Origin: Candidatus Roseilinea mizusawaensis
Lineage (GTDB): Bacteria > Chloroflexota > Anaerolineae > J036 > Brachytrichaceae
Length of the DNA stretch: 59,397 nucleotides
Reading direction: 5' to 3'
Assembly: GCA_016841965.1 (NCBI GenBank)
Contig: JAEANN010000025.1
Span: forward strand, 1-59,397
The notes under the pieces were generated by a model. It did no database searches, was not told where the DNA came from, and saw only the letters and a program-made list of their open reading frames with translations. Every line of letters starts with the position of its first letter. Position 1 is the stretch's first letter. Both the position numbers and the translations under genes were made by a program. Of this stretch, positions 1 to 7,464 are shown piece after piece.

Positions 1-2
1 TG

Positions 3-308
3 ACCGACGAAGGGCTGTGCGACAAGGTCAAGGTCAGCGGTCTGGGCCTGCCGGCAGAGATGGTGGAGTACACCCGCAGCGGCTGCGCCCCGCAGTTCGC
101 CCTGTGGAGCTTCAAAGACCTCGGCTATCTGACTTACTACGTTACCTACTTGCTGGCGACCGGCCAAATGGAGGCAAAGGAAGGCGTATCGTTCACAGCC
201 GGGCGCATGGGTGCGTACACCATCACCAAAGACCCAACGCGCCCCAACGGCCTGCGCGTGCTCATGGGGCCGTTCACCGTTTACACCAAAGACAACATCG
301 ACAAGTAA
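3..308 (+). CDS. C-terminal part of a rhamnose-type sugar ABC transporter substrate-binding protein (partial)
   Basis: The reading frame is open from the window edge, so the N-terminus and signal peptide are missing. About 101 codons remain and end in TAA. The visible part contains the stretches [17 protein letters not shown] and DLGYLTYY followed by [12 protein letters not shown], which resemble the C-terminal lobe of RhaS/LsrB-type periplasmic binding proteins for rhamnose or autoinducer-2-like sugars. The family delivers sugar to a membrane permease-ATPase complex, and the binding protein acts outside the membrane. The frame is followed by a strong intrinsic terminator, so this is the last gene of its operon. 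Rhamnose is a reasonable ligand because an alpha-L-rhamnosidase lies further along the window, but ligand choice is inferred. Confidence 0.75.
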   Translation, partial: TDEGLCDKVKVSGLGLPAEMVEYTRSGCAPQFALWSFKDLGYLTYYVTYLLATGQMEAKEGVSFTAGRMGAYTITKDPTRPNGLRVLMGPFTVYTKDNIDK

Positions 309-341
309 ACGCCTGAACCCAGGCCGGCGCAGTGCAACAAG

Positions 342-374
342 TGGGCGTCGAGACCAAACTCGACGCCCATTTTT
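342..374 (+). terminator. Rho-independent terminator of the sugar-binding protein operon
   Basis: A perfect 11-bp stem (342-352 with 359-369) closes a 6-nt loop and is followed by five T residues on the plus strand. The T tract lies only on the plus-strand side, so the signal serves the upstream plus gene rather than the convergent dehydratase gene. Confidence 0.9.
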
Positions 375-389
375 GTTCAGCTTTGTCTG

Positions 390-1544
390 TCAATCCCGCA
401 CCGGCTCCCGGCGCTCCCAACCCTGCCGGAACAAGGGCAAAAAGTTGTCTGGGTTGTAGGGGTGCAGCGCGACTTCCTCGTAGTTCAGATCAGTGCCCCA
501 CCCCGGCGCGTCATCCGGCACGCTGAGATAGCCGTTCACCACCTTCAGCGGCCTGGTCAAAATGCGCTCGCTCCATGCCTCGTTGAAATCGTCGAACACC
601 TCGTGGATGAAGAAATTTGGCGTGGCCGTGTTGAGGTGCGCGCAAGCAATGGTGCAGAGCGGGCCTTGCGCGCTGTGCGGCGCGGTGACAGCGCCGGCGG
701 CCAGCGCCATGCCGCACACCTGTTTGGACGCCGTCATGCCCAGAAACTGTGGTTCGAGTTGAATGATGTGCACTGCCTTGTGCGCCAGCAGTTCGGCAAA
801 CTGTTCACGGCAGTAATAATCCTCGCCACAGGCAATCGGCACCGGGCTATGACGCGCCACCTCAACCATGGCCGAAACCAGTTGCGGAGGCACAGGAGCC
901 TCGAACCAGGTCGGTGTGTATTTCGCCATGGCGTCGGCGAACTGCAAGGCCGTGTGCACACTAAACCGATTGTGGCCCTCGATCAGCACATCCACGTTTG
1001 GCCCGACCGCATCACGCACCGCCGCAATGATGTCGATCGCCAACCCAAAGTCGGGGCGATCGACGGCGCGCCAGGCCGGCCCAAACGGATCAAACTTCAG
1101 CGCGGTGTAACCGCGCGCCACCACATCTTTGGCCTTCGCATAAAAACTGTCCGGCGTGCGTGGGCCGCGGTACCAGCCATTGGCATAGGCGCGCAACTGA
1201 TTGTGACAACGCCCGCCCAGCAGCCTGTACACCGGCTGCCCGGTGACTTTGCCCATGATGTCCCAGCAGGCAAACTCAATCGCTGCCAGGGCTGCGCCCT
1301 GAATCTGGCCGCCGTCTGAATAGACATCGCGGAACAGACGCAACGAATGCGCTTCCACGTCGAACGGATCCTTGCCGATGACAAAGCGCTTCAGCTCGTG
1401 AATGGCCGCCTCGACCGTGCGGGCAAAGCCGTTCAAGGTGCCCTCGCCGATGCCGTGCACGCCTGCGTCGGTATCCACCCGCGCAAACACCCAGTTCTTC
1501 CACGGGTTGCCGACGATGTATGTTTGAACTTGTGTAATTTTCAT
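390..1544 (-). CDS. Mandelate racemase/muconate lactonizing (enolase superfamily) sugar-acid dehydratase, galactonate/gluconate dehydratase-like
   Basis: The 384-residue length is normal for the family. Enzymes of this group remove water from aldonic acids to give 2-keto-3-deoxy acids in Entner-Doudoroff-like sugar-acid pathways. Visible signature residues are the catalytic-type Lys about 150 (TALKFD), metal-ligand acids about 189 (IEGH), 215 (WFEAP) and 241 (ACGED), and His about 290 (APHS). IEGH gives an E-x-H motif as in galactonate-type dehydratases. The ATG at 1544 was chosen because GGAGG lies 4 nt upstream; an in-frame ATG at 1604 is inside the preceding gene. The gene follows a dipeptide-type ABC transporter and lies near a KDPG-type aldolase, which fits sugar-acid catabolism. 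The exact substrate cannot be read from sequence. Confidence 0.85.
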   Translation of the reverse strand: MKITQVQTYIVGNPWKNWVFARVDTDAGVHGIGEGTLNGFARTVEAAIHELKRFVIGKDPFDVEAHSLRLFRDVYSDGGQIQGAALAAIEFACWDIMGKVTGQPVYRLLGGRCHNQLRAYANGWYRGPRTPDSFYAKAKDVVARGYTALKFDPFGPAWRAVDRPDFGLAIDIIAAVRDAVGPNVDVLIEGHNRFSVHTALQFADAMAKYTPTWFEAPVPPQLVSAMVEVARHSPVPIACGEDYYCREQFAELLAHKAVHIIQLEPQFLGMTASKQVCGMALAAGAVTAPHSAQGPLCTIACAHLNTATPNFFIHEVFDDFNEAWSERILTRPLKVVNGYLSVPDDAPGWGTDLNYEEVALHPYNPDNFLPLFRQGWERREPVRD

Positions 1545-1548
1545 TTTG

Positions 1549-1587
1549 CCTCCTTCTTCCTTCCTTCTTTCCTTCTTTCTTTTTTCA
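1549..1587 (-). repeat. Homopurine leader tract upstream of the dehydratase gene
   Basis: On the minus strand this stretch is almost pure A/G, made of AAGG, AAGA and GGAAG units, and it ends in the ribosome-binding site of the dehydratase gene. It overlaps the end of the preceding permease gene. It stands out strongly from the GC-rich surroundings. Confidence 0.7.
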
Positions 1588-2430
1588 TTGCCAGTGCCTG
1601 TCAATCAAGGCGCGCTGGATGTCGTTTGCCAACAGATAAAACGCGAAGACGGCCAGGGTGATCGTCAGGCCGGGGGCCAGTGCATACCACCAGGCCACTC
1701 CGATATAGCGTTGCGCTTCCTGCAACATGCGGCCCCAGCTCGGATCGGGCGGTTGCGTGCCCAGGCCGAGGTAGCTCAGGCCGGCCTCAGCCAGAATCGC
1801 GCCGGCCAGATTGATCGAAGCCGCCACCAGAATCGGCGTGATCTGGTTGGGCAGAATGTGTTTCAAAATTGCACGCGCCGCAGACGCGCCCAGCGCGCGC
1901 GCGGCCAGCACATAGTCCATCTCGCGGCCCACCAGAAACGCGCTGCGCGTCACGCGCGCGATGACCGGCGCGCCCATGATGCCCAGCGCAAGCGCCGTGT
2001 TCAGCAGGCCAACTCCCCACACCGCCACAATCAGCAAGGCGATGACAATGCCGGGCAAAGCCAGCAGCGCATCCATCAAACGCATCAGGGCATCATCAAG
2101 CCAGCCGCCGAAATAACCGGTGAGCATCCCGATCAGAGCGCCCGAAAGGACGCTGAGCGTCATGGCGCCCGCGCCGACGGCCAGAGAAATGCGAGCGCCG
2201 GCCATCAGCCGGCTTAAGATGTCGCGGCCAAATTCATCGGTGCCGGCCAGATGCGCCCATGAGGGCGGCTGCAAGCGCGCCGGCACGTTCATCTCATTCG
2301 GCGCGTAGGGCGTAGCCAGCCAGCCCCATAGCGTGATCGCCAGCACAAAGCCAGTCAACCACCAACCCGGCCCGGCCACAGCACGCCTGGGCCGCGCAGA
2401 GGCCTGCGCTTTGCCAACAACATCATCCAT
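1585..2430 (-). CDS. Peptide/oligosaccharide-type ABC transporter inner-membrane permease, DppC family
   Basis: The 281-residue protein has an N-terminal hydrophobic segment (WWLTGFVLAITLWGW), the GTDEFGRDILSRL motif typical of DppC/OppC proteins, and the cytoplasmic coupling region RALGAS followed by HILPNQ. It forms the channel together with the DppB-like partner encoded just upstream. The start at 2430 (MDDVV) overlaps the stop of the upstream gene by 8 nt and has a G-rich ribosome-binding site about 10 nt before it, so translation is probably coupled. No ATPase gene follows. The next gene is a sugar-acid dehydratase, which suggests a sugar derivative rather than a peptide as cargo (inference). 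Confidence 0.88.
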   Translation of the reverse strand: MDDVVGKAQASARPRRAVAGPGWWLTGFVLAITLWGWLATPYAPNEMNVPARLQPPSWAHLAGTDEFGRDILSRLMAGARISLAVGAGAMTLSVLSGALIGMLTGYFGGWLDDALMRLMDALLALPGIVIALLIVAVWGVGLLNTALALGIMGAPVIARVTRSAFLVGREMDYVLAARALGASAARAILKHILPNQITPILVAASINLAGAILAEAGLSYLGLGTQPPDPSWGRMLQEAQRYIGVAWWYALAPGLTITLAVFAFYLLANDIQRALIDRHWQ

Positions 2431-3388
2431 CGCGCGCACTCCCCCCAGGCCGCACGCGCGGATCAATCACCCGATATAACAGATCAACCGCAAAGTTGAG
2501 CGCAACCACCACCACGGCGATATACAACGCCAGGCCCTGAATCAGAGGAAAGTCGCGGTAGCTGACCGCCGTGACCAACAGCAAGCCAATGCCGGGCAAA
2601 GCAAACACCGTCTCGATGATGACCGCGCCGGCCACGATGTCGGCAAAGATCACACCCAGCACCGTTGTCACCGGCATCAGGGCATTGCGCAGCGCGTGGC
2701 GATAGACCGCGCGGCGAAAGGACAACCCTTTGCTGAGCGCGGCGCGCATGTAATTCTGGCGCAGTTGATCCACCAGTCCGCCGCGCACATAGCGCGCCAC
2801 GATGGCGGTCGCCGGCAGCGCGATAGCAATCGCGGGCAGCATCAGCGCGCGCACAGAAGCCACCGCGTCACGCTGCCAGTTCACCGTCTCGCCCAGCGGA
2901 ATCCAACGCAGCACAACACCGAACAACATCATCAATAACAGGGCAACCCAGAACGACGGCACGGCCATGCCCAGTTGACTGAGATAGGAGAAGGACAGCT
3001 CGACCAGCCGGCTGCGCGCCAGCGCCAGCAGCACGCCCAGCGGGATGGAGATCGCAATCACCAGCGCAATGGCAAACAACGCCAAGGGCACGCTGACCGC
3101 CAGCCGATCAACAATCATCTTCGTCACCGGCTGGTTGAAGCGCAGCGAAACGCCCAGATCACCGCGCAGCGCGCCGGCCAACCAGCCGGCAAACTGATCG
3201 GGCAACGGGCGATCCGTTCCCAGCCGGCTGCGCAGCGCCGCCACCTGTGACTCGTCGGCCTCGGTGCCCAGCATAATCAGCGCCGGGTCGCCGGGGATGA
3301 CGCGAAAGATGAAAAAGATCATCACCACGACCAGCAGCGTGGTGATGATCATCGAGCCGAGTCGTCGAACCAGATAACCGACGCTCAC
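2423..3388 (-). CDS. Peptide/oligosaccharide-type ABC transporter inner-membrane permease, DppB family
   Basis: The 321-residue length is usual for the family. The N-terminal membrane helix is followed by FRVIPGDPA, a DppB/OppB hallmark, then about five further hydrophobic segments and the EAA-like loop AALSKGLSFRRAVYRHALRN. It pairs with the DppC-type permease whose gene overlaps its stop codon. The gene begins 26 nt after the stop of the binding-protein gene, so the three form one leftward operon in the order binding protein, DppB, DppC. Function as a permease is secure; the cargo is not known. Confidence 0.88.
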   Translation of the reverse strand: MSVGYLVRRLGSMIITTLLVVVMIFFIFRVIPGDPALIMLGTEADESQVAALRSRLGTDRPLPDQFAGWLAGALRGDLGVSLRFNQPVTKMIVDRLAVSVPLALFAIALVIAISIPLGVLLALARSRLVELSFSYLSQLGMAVPSFWVALLLMMLFGVVLRWIPLGETVNWQRDAVASVRALMLPAIAIALPATAIVARYVRGGLVDQLRQNYMRAALSKGLSFRRAVYRHALRNALMPVTTVLGVIFADIVAGAVIIETVFALPGIGLLLVTAVSYRDFPLIQGLALYIAVVVVALNFAVDLLYRVIDPRVRPGGSARDG

Positions 3389-3413
3389 GCGAGGACTGCC
3401 TGTAGCCAGGATG

Positions 3414-4988
3414 TCAACGAGTCAGCCGCAGGCGAGACAGATCGTGGAAGAAAATCGGATAGGGCGTGTAGCCTTCGACCTGTGGTTTCATCGCCCAGTT
3501 GAATTGATAATCCAGCAAAAAGACTGCTGCCACATCTTCTGCAAGCACTTGCTGCGCTTGTTTGTAGCGTTCAACTTGCGTGGCGGGGTCGGTGGCGCGC
3601 ACAGCTTGTTCCATCAATGCATCATAAGCCGGGTTGTTGTAGTTGATGAAGTTGCGCCGGAAATTCGAGGCATAGCGCCCCAGCACAGCCTGCGGATCCA
3701 GCTTGCCGGTGAAGTCGATCAACGTGGCGTCGAATTCACGGTTGGTGTAGATACGCTCTAACCACACACCCCACTCCACCGTCTCGATGGTGACGTCAAT
3801 CCCAACTTTCGCAAGCTGATCGGCGACAATTTGCGCCGTGCGGCCATACAAATCTGCATGAGAGGAAACAGAGAGGGTCATGGGGAAGCCGTTTGGGTAG
3901 CCGATCTCGGCCAGCAAGGCCTTCGCCTTGTCGGGGTTGTGCGGGTATGTGTCTTGCAGGCCGTCCTGGTAGAAACGCGCCATGACCGGACTCATGTTCG
4001 AGCCGAGTTTGACTGCGTAGCCGTTGAACACAGCCTGAATAATGGCATCTTTGTCGATCGCATGGGCAATCGCCTGGCGCACCTTCAACGTGTCAAAAGG
4101 CGGGCGGGCATGATTCATGGCCAGGATGAAAACTGAGTTGGCGGGGTGACTGACCACCTTGAAAGAACTGCCCAGCGTCGGCAACTGCTCTGACGAGACG
4201 CCGGTGAAGTCAATCGCACCGGATTGCAACTGCAACAGGGCGGTCTGATCGTCCTTGATGATGCGGAACTCGACCTGATCGATCATGTCGCGCGTGTCCT
4301 GCCAGTAATCGGCAAACTTTTCCAAAACAATGCGCTGCTGTGGCTCATAGGACACAAAACGATATGGGCCTGTGCCGATCGGCGCTTTATCATGCTGGCC
4401 GTCATTGGCTGCCGGCAGAACCGCGAGAGTGGCCAGCAGGTTGATGAACGAAGCGTTGACCTGCTTCAGCTTGATCACGCACGTGGCAGCGTCTGGCGTG
4501 GCAACGCTCTCCACATCAGCAAGACTGGCGGTGAGAGGCTTGCCATCCGGGCTGCCCTTGCCCATCAGCCGATCGAAGCTGTATTGCACATCGGCGGCAG
4601 TGACAGGCTGGCCGTTGTGAAAGCGCGCGCCGGCGCGCAGCTTAAATGTGTACGTCAGGCCATCTGGGCTGACGGTGTGCGACTCGGCCAAGGCGGGGAC
4701 AACGCCGCCATCGGGAGCCGGCTTGACCAGTCCCTCGAACACATTCAACATGATCTGTTGCGTCAACGACGCCGCGGATACATGCGGATCGAGATTGTCG
4801 GGGTCGGTCGTGGTGCGCAACACCAGGCGAGTCGGCTCGGCGGGCGCGGCAGTCTCTGCCGGCGCCGCCGGCTGGGCAGATGAATCGGCTGTGGGCAGCG
4901 CGCGCGGCGCGGCGCAAGCGCCCATCAACAATGCTATCGCAGAGGTCAATACCAATGCCTTCTCAACACGCGAATGAGTCGCTTTCAT
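3414..4988 (-). CDS. Extracellular solute-binding lipoprotein, family 5 (DppA/OppA type)
   Basis: The 524-residue protein starts with a lipoprotein signal peptide ending in the lipobox LMGAC near residue 25, followed by a low-complexity Ala/Pro linker. The mature part has family-5 signatures: TDPDNLDPH near the start, DVQYSFDRLM, and GTGPYRFVSYE. It captures solute outside the membrane and hands it to the DppB/DppC permeases encoded downstream. The ATG at 4988 has AGGTGG about 8 nt upstream. It is the first gene of the operon and lies 237 nt from the divergent aldolase gene. Family-5 proteins bind peptides, but several bind oligosaccharides; the neighbouring dehydratase and aldolase favour a sugar-derived ligand. 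Confidence 0.88.
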   Translation of the reverse strand: MKATHSRVEKALVLTSAIALLMGACAAPRALPTADSSAQPAAPAETAAPAEPTRLVLRTTTDPDNLDPHVSAASLTQQIMLNVFEGLVKPAPDGGVVPALAESHTVSPDGLTYTFKLRAGARFHNGQPVTAADVQYSFDRLMGKGSPDGKPLTASLADVESVATPDAATCVIKLKQVNASFINLLATLAVLPAANDGQHDKAPIGTGPYRFVSYEPQQRIVLEKFADYWQDTRDMIDQVEFRIIKDDQTALLQLQSGAIDFTGVSSEQLPTLGSSFKVVSHPANSVFILAMNHARPPFDTLKVRQAIAHAIDKDAIIQAVFNGYAVKLGSNMSPVMARFYQDGLQDTYPHNPDKAKALLAEIGYPNGFPMTLSVSSHADLYGRTAQIVADQLAKVGIDVTIETVEWGVWLERIYTNREFDATLIDFTGKLDPQAVLGRYASNFRRNFINYNNPAYDALMEQAVRATDPATQVERYKQAQQVLAEDVAAVFLLDYQFNWAMKPQVEGYTPYPIFFHDLSRLRLTR

Positions 4989-5003
4989 AAAATCAAACCA
5001 CCT

Positions 5004-5056
5004 GTTTAAGTAGAGTCAAAACTATACTACGGGCAACGTGCTAAGCACAGTTTAAG
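5004..5056. promoter_or_regulatory. Candidate operator region between the transporter operon and the aldolase gene
   Basis: The 237-nt divergent spacer contains two copies of GTTTAAG (5004-5010 and 5050-5056) and, just before the second, the perfect palindrome GTGCTAAGCAC at 5038-5048. On the minus strand TATAGT is a possible -10 near 5021-5026. These could bind a catabolite-responsive regulator; no regulator gene is adjacent. Confidence 0.35.
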
Positions 5057-5225
5057 CGGTCATCTGCGATGCTGCATCCGCGCGCGATGGCTACATGCCG
5101 GATTCCCGCTTACACAACTTTTGCGCGCACAAGGGCGCTCCTGCCGGGCGCGCCGAAACAAGAGGCGCTGGTAAACTTTACCCTGGGAGTTCATCCTCAA
5201 TTCTGCACCCCCAGGGAGCAAAGTC

Positions 5226-5870
5226 ATGAACGCGCAAGAAGTCAGATCAGGCATCGAACAAAGTGGGTTCATCGCTATCCTGCGCGGCAACTACGCCGGC
5301 TGGTTCACTCGCATCGCCCAGGCCCTGATCGACGCCGGGGCAACGGCCATGGAAGTCACGTTCAACTCGGCGAATGCTGCCGAGGGCATCCGTGAAGTGC
5401 GCCAGACGTTCGGCGACGCCATCCTAATGGGCGCCGGAACGGTGCTCACCATCCAGACAGCGCAAGTCGCGCTGGATGCCGGCGCGCAGTTCATTGTCGC
5501 GCCCAATACCAACCCCGACCTGATCCGCTTTTGCGCCGAACGCAATATCTGCGTCGTGCCCGGCGCGTACACCGCTACCGAGGTCATGCAGGCAGTCGAG
5601 TATGGCGCTACGTTGGTCAAGCTGTTCCCCGCCGACCTGACGTATTTCAAGAATCTGCGCGGGCCGCTGAACCATGTGCCGTTTGTGCCAACAGGCGGCG
5701 TGGAGCCGAGCAACGCCGCCGATTTCATCAAACTGGGCGCGGTGGCAGTAGGCATGGGCAGCGCCATCATCGGCGAATATGTCAAACACGGCGATGGCCT
5801 GAAAACTATGCAAGAGCGGGCGGCTGCACTGGTGCGATCGATCCAGGCGGCAAAAACTGCATCCTCATAG
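5226..5870 (+). CDS. eda: 2-keto-3-deoxy-6-phosphogluconate aldolase family protein (KDPG/KDPGal aldolase type)
   Basis: The 214-residue size is exactly that of the class I KDPG aldolase family. The enzymes cleave 2-keto-3-deoxy sugar-acid phosphates to pyruvate and a phosphorylated aldehyde in the cytoplasm. Visible motifs are GFIAILRGN near the N-terminus (the Arg binds phosphate), the catalytic Glu in MEVTFN, the Schiff-base Lys in LVKLFPAD (about residue 134) and the phosphate-binding PTGGV. The start has AGGGAG upstream. Together with the dehydratase on the other side of the transporter operon it would complete a dehydrate-then-cleave route. Whether the substrate is the gluconate or the galactonate epimer cannot be told. 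Confidence 0.88.
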   Translation: MNAQEVRSGIEQSGFIAILRGNYAGWFTRIAQALIDAGATAMEVTFNSANAAEGIREVRQTFGDAILMGAGTVLTIQTAQVALDAGAQFIVAPNTNPDLIRFCAERNICVVPGAYTATEVMQAVEYGATLVKLFPADLTYFKNLRGPLNHVPFVPTGGVEPSNAADFIKLGAVAVGMGSAIIGEYVKHGDGLKTMQERAAALVRSIQAAKTASS

Positions 5871-6047
5871 CACGCGCGCTCCACGGCAGATGCTTGATCG
5901 ACCCTTCATTGCGGCTGAACACACTCAGTGCGCAGGCAAGCGCTACAGGCGTTGAAATTGTGTCTTGGGTGTGCCCCGCCCCGGCGCACCACCCTAGCGG
6001 CGCTATGATTATTAGTAGACACCACGTAGACAGGATGAAATCGTCCG

Positions 6048-7262
6048 ATGGAAAAGAACCCAGGCCCAAATCGCACAGTCGCGCTTAGCCTTGCATGTAT
6101 TCTGGTATTGCTGGCGCTGACCGCCTGCGCGACGCCGGAGGTTGCGCCGCCGCTCGAACCCACCGTGGCGACAGCGCCGGTTATTGTGGTCACGCCGGCT
6201 GTGGCCAGCGCCGGCACGCCTGTCACCGTCGATGGGGCCGGATTTCTCGCCAGCACGAAGGTGATCGTGCGCATGAATGCTGCCGGCGGCAGCGCCTCGC
6301 TTCAACTTGCTGAGATCGCGCCGAATGACGTAGGCGTGTTTAAGTTGATCTTCATCATGCCCTCCATCTGGGCCGATGGATCGACGATCAACAGCGGCGA
6401 TATGGTCATCACGGCCAGTTCCGCCGACGGGGCTGCCTCAGCATCCGCCGGCATCTCGTTCACAGCAGGCGACAGCGCCGCTCCAAACAATCCGCAAGCC
6501 GCAGCGGCAGCCACACAGCCGGCGACTGAAGCGCCGGCCACCGCGTCAACCAGTGCGCCCGCGCCGGCTGAACCCACCGTCATGATCGAGCCGGCTTCTG
6601 GCGGGGCCGGCCTGGAAGTGCGCGTGCGCGGCAGCGGCTTCGCGGCCAATCTGCCGCTCGTGGTCAAACTCGGCACACCGGGCGTGGGCGCCGGCGAGCG
6701 CGTGTATGCCAGCGGCGTCACCGATGGACAAGGTAACATCGAACTGACCTTCATCATGCCGGCCACGTGGCCCGATGGGCGCGCAATCACCGAGTCATCG
6801 CTGATTGTCCTGTTGGCAAGCGAGGATAACACCGCGCGCGCGCTGGCCGATTTTCGCTACAACGCCGCGCCTCAGCCCACGGACACCCCGACTATCCCCA
6901 CCCCCTCGCCGGCCCCAACCCTCATCGCCGAAGTTGGCACCGACTTCGGCGTAGTCAGCACGCCAAACGCCGTCCAGGCCGCAATCGACTTTTTCTACGC
7001 CGTCATCCGCGACCCGAACGGGACCAGCGCAGCCGCATATTTCTCGCCCGGCCTGCAAGCCGAGGTGCGCGCCGGACGCTCCGTTCTGGCCATTCTGAAC
7101 CTCACCTCGCTGTTCAATCGTTTCGAGGTCAGCACACTCTCGGCCGGTGACAACAACACGATCATGCAGGCCAATCTCACTTATTCCGATGGCAGCGTGG
7201 TGCAACGCACGCTGAACTTCGTGAAGGACGGCGAGAACTGGCGCATCGATTCCGTGCAATAG
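6048..7262 (+). CDS. Secreted lipoprotein with two IPT/TIG-like repeats and an NTF2-like C-terminal domain
   Basis: The 404-residue protein has a lipoprotein signal peptide ending LLALTAC near residue 26. Two immunoglobulin-like repeats follow, each opening with a VTP/MIEPASG stretch and containing a parallel block ending FIMP(S/A) + W + DG (about residues 44-140 and 180-275). They are separated by an Ala/Pro/Thr-rich linker. A second Pro/Thr linker leads to a C-terminal domain of about 105 residues that begins with the helix AAIDFFYAVIRDPNGTSA and ends ENWRIDSVQ, which resembles NTF2/DUF4878-type folds. It is probably tethered outside the cell and involved in binding; no catalytic motif is seen. 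It is followed directly by the selC gene. Confidence 0.7.
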   Translation: MEKNPGPNRTVALSLACILVLLALTACATPEVAPPLEPTVATAPVIVVTPAVASAGTPVTVDGAGFLASTKVIVRMNAAGGSASLQLAEIAPNDVGVFKLIFIMPSIWADGSTINSGDMVITASSADGAASASAGISFTAGDSAAPNNPQAAAAATQPATEAPATASTSAPAPAEPTVMIEPASGGAGLEVRVRGSGFAANLPLVVKLGTPGVGAGERVYASGVTDGQGNIELTFIMPATWPDGRAITESSLIVLLASEDNTARALADFRYNAAPQPTDTPTIPTPSPAPTLIAEVGTDFGVVSTPNAVQAAIDFFYAVIRDPNGTSAAAYFSPGLQAEVRAGRSVLAILNLTSLFNRFEVSTLSAGDNNTIMQANLTYSDGSVVQRTLNFVKDGENWRIDSVQ

Positions 7263-7287
7263 GGTACGATTCCATGTGAACAGCCTT

Positions 7288-7380
7288 GAGGGTGGATACG
7301 TCCCGGTGGATGTCCTGGTCTTCAAAACCTGTGGCGGGCCGCTCGGCGGGCCGCGGTGAGTTCGACTCTCATCCACCCTC
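7288..7380 (+). tRNA. selC: Selenocysteine tRNA, anticodon TCA
   Basis: The sequence folds into the special tRNA-Sec shape. It has an 8-bp acceptor stem GAGGGTGG/CCACCCTC, a 6-bp D stem ACGTCC/GGATGT (one G.T pair) with a 4-nt loop, and an anticodon loop CTTCAAA with anticodon TCA. A long GC-rich variable arm runs from about 7333 to 7352, and the T arm carries TTCGACT. The CCA end is not encoded. The anticodon stem contains one T-T mismatch. This tRNA is charged with serine, converted to selenocysteinyl-tRNA by SelA, and inserted at UGA codons with SelB. None of the selA, selB or selD genes, and no obvious selenoprotein, lies in the window. Confidence 0.92.
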
Positions 7381-7464
7381 GTGCGCGACGCCTGGCGCAC
7401 CCGGCCTGCTCTGATGCGCCCCACTGTGCGGCCATTGATGGCAGGCGTCGCCAGGGAGGCAGTC

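Noticed and set aside
7381-7464. N-terminal extension of the BNR-repeat protein beginning at the tRNA end
   Set aside because: The frame is open but lacks a ribosome-binding site, and the signal peptide starts at the ATG at 7465, which has AGGGAGG.
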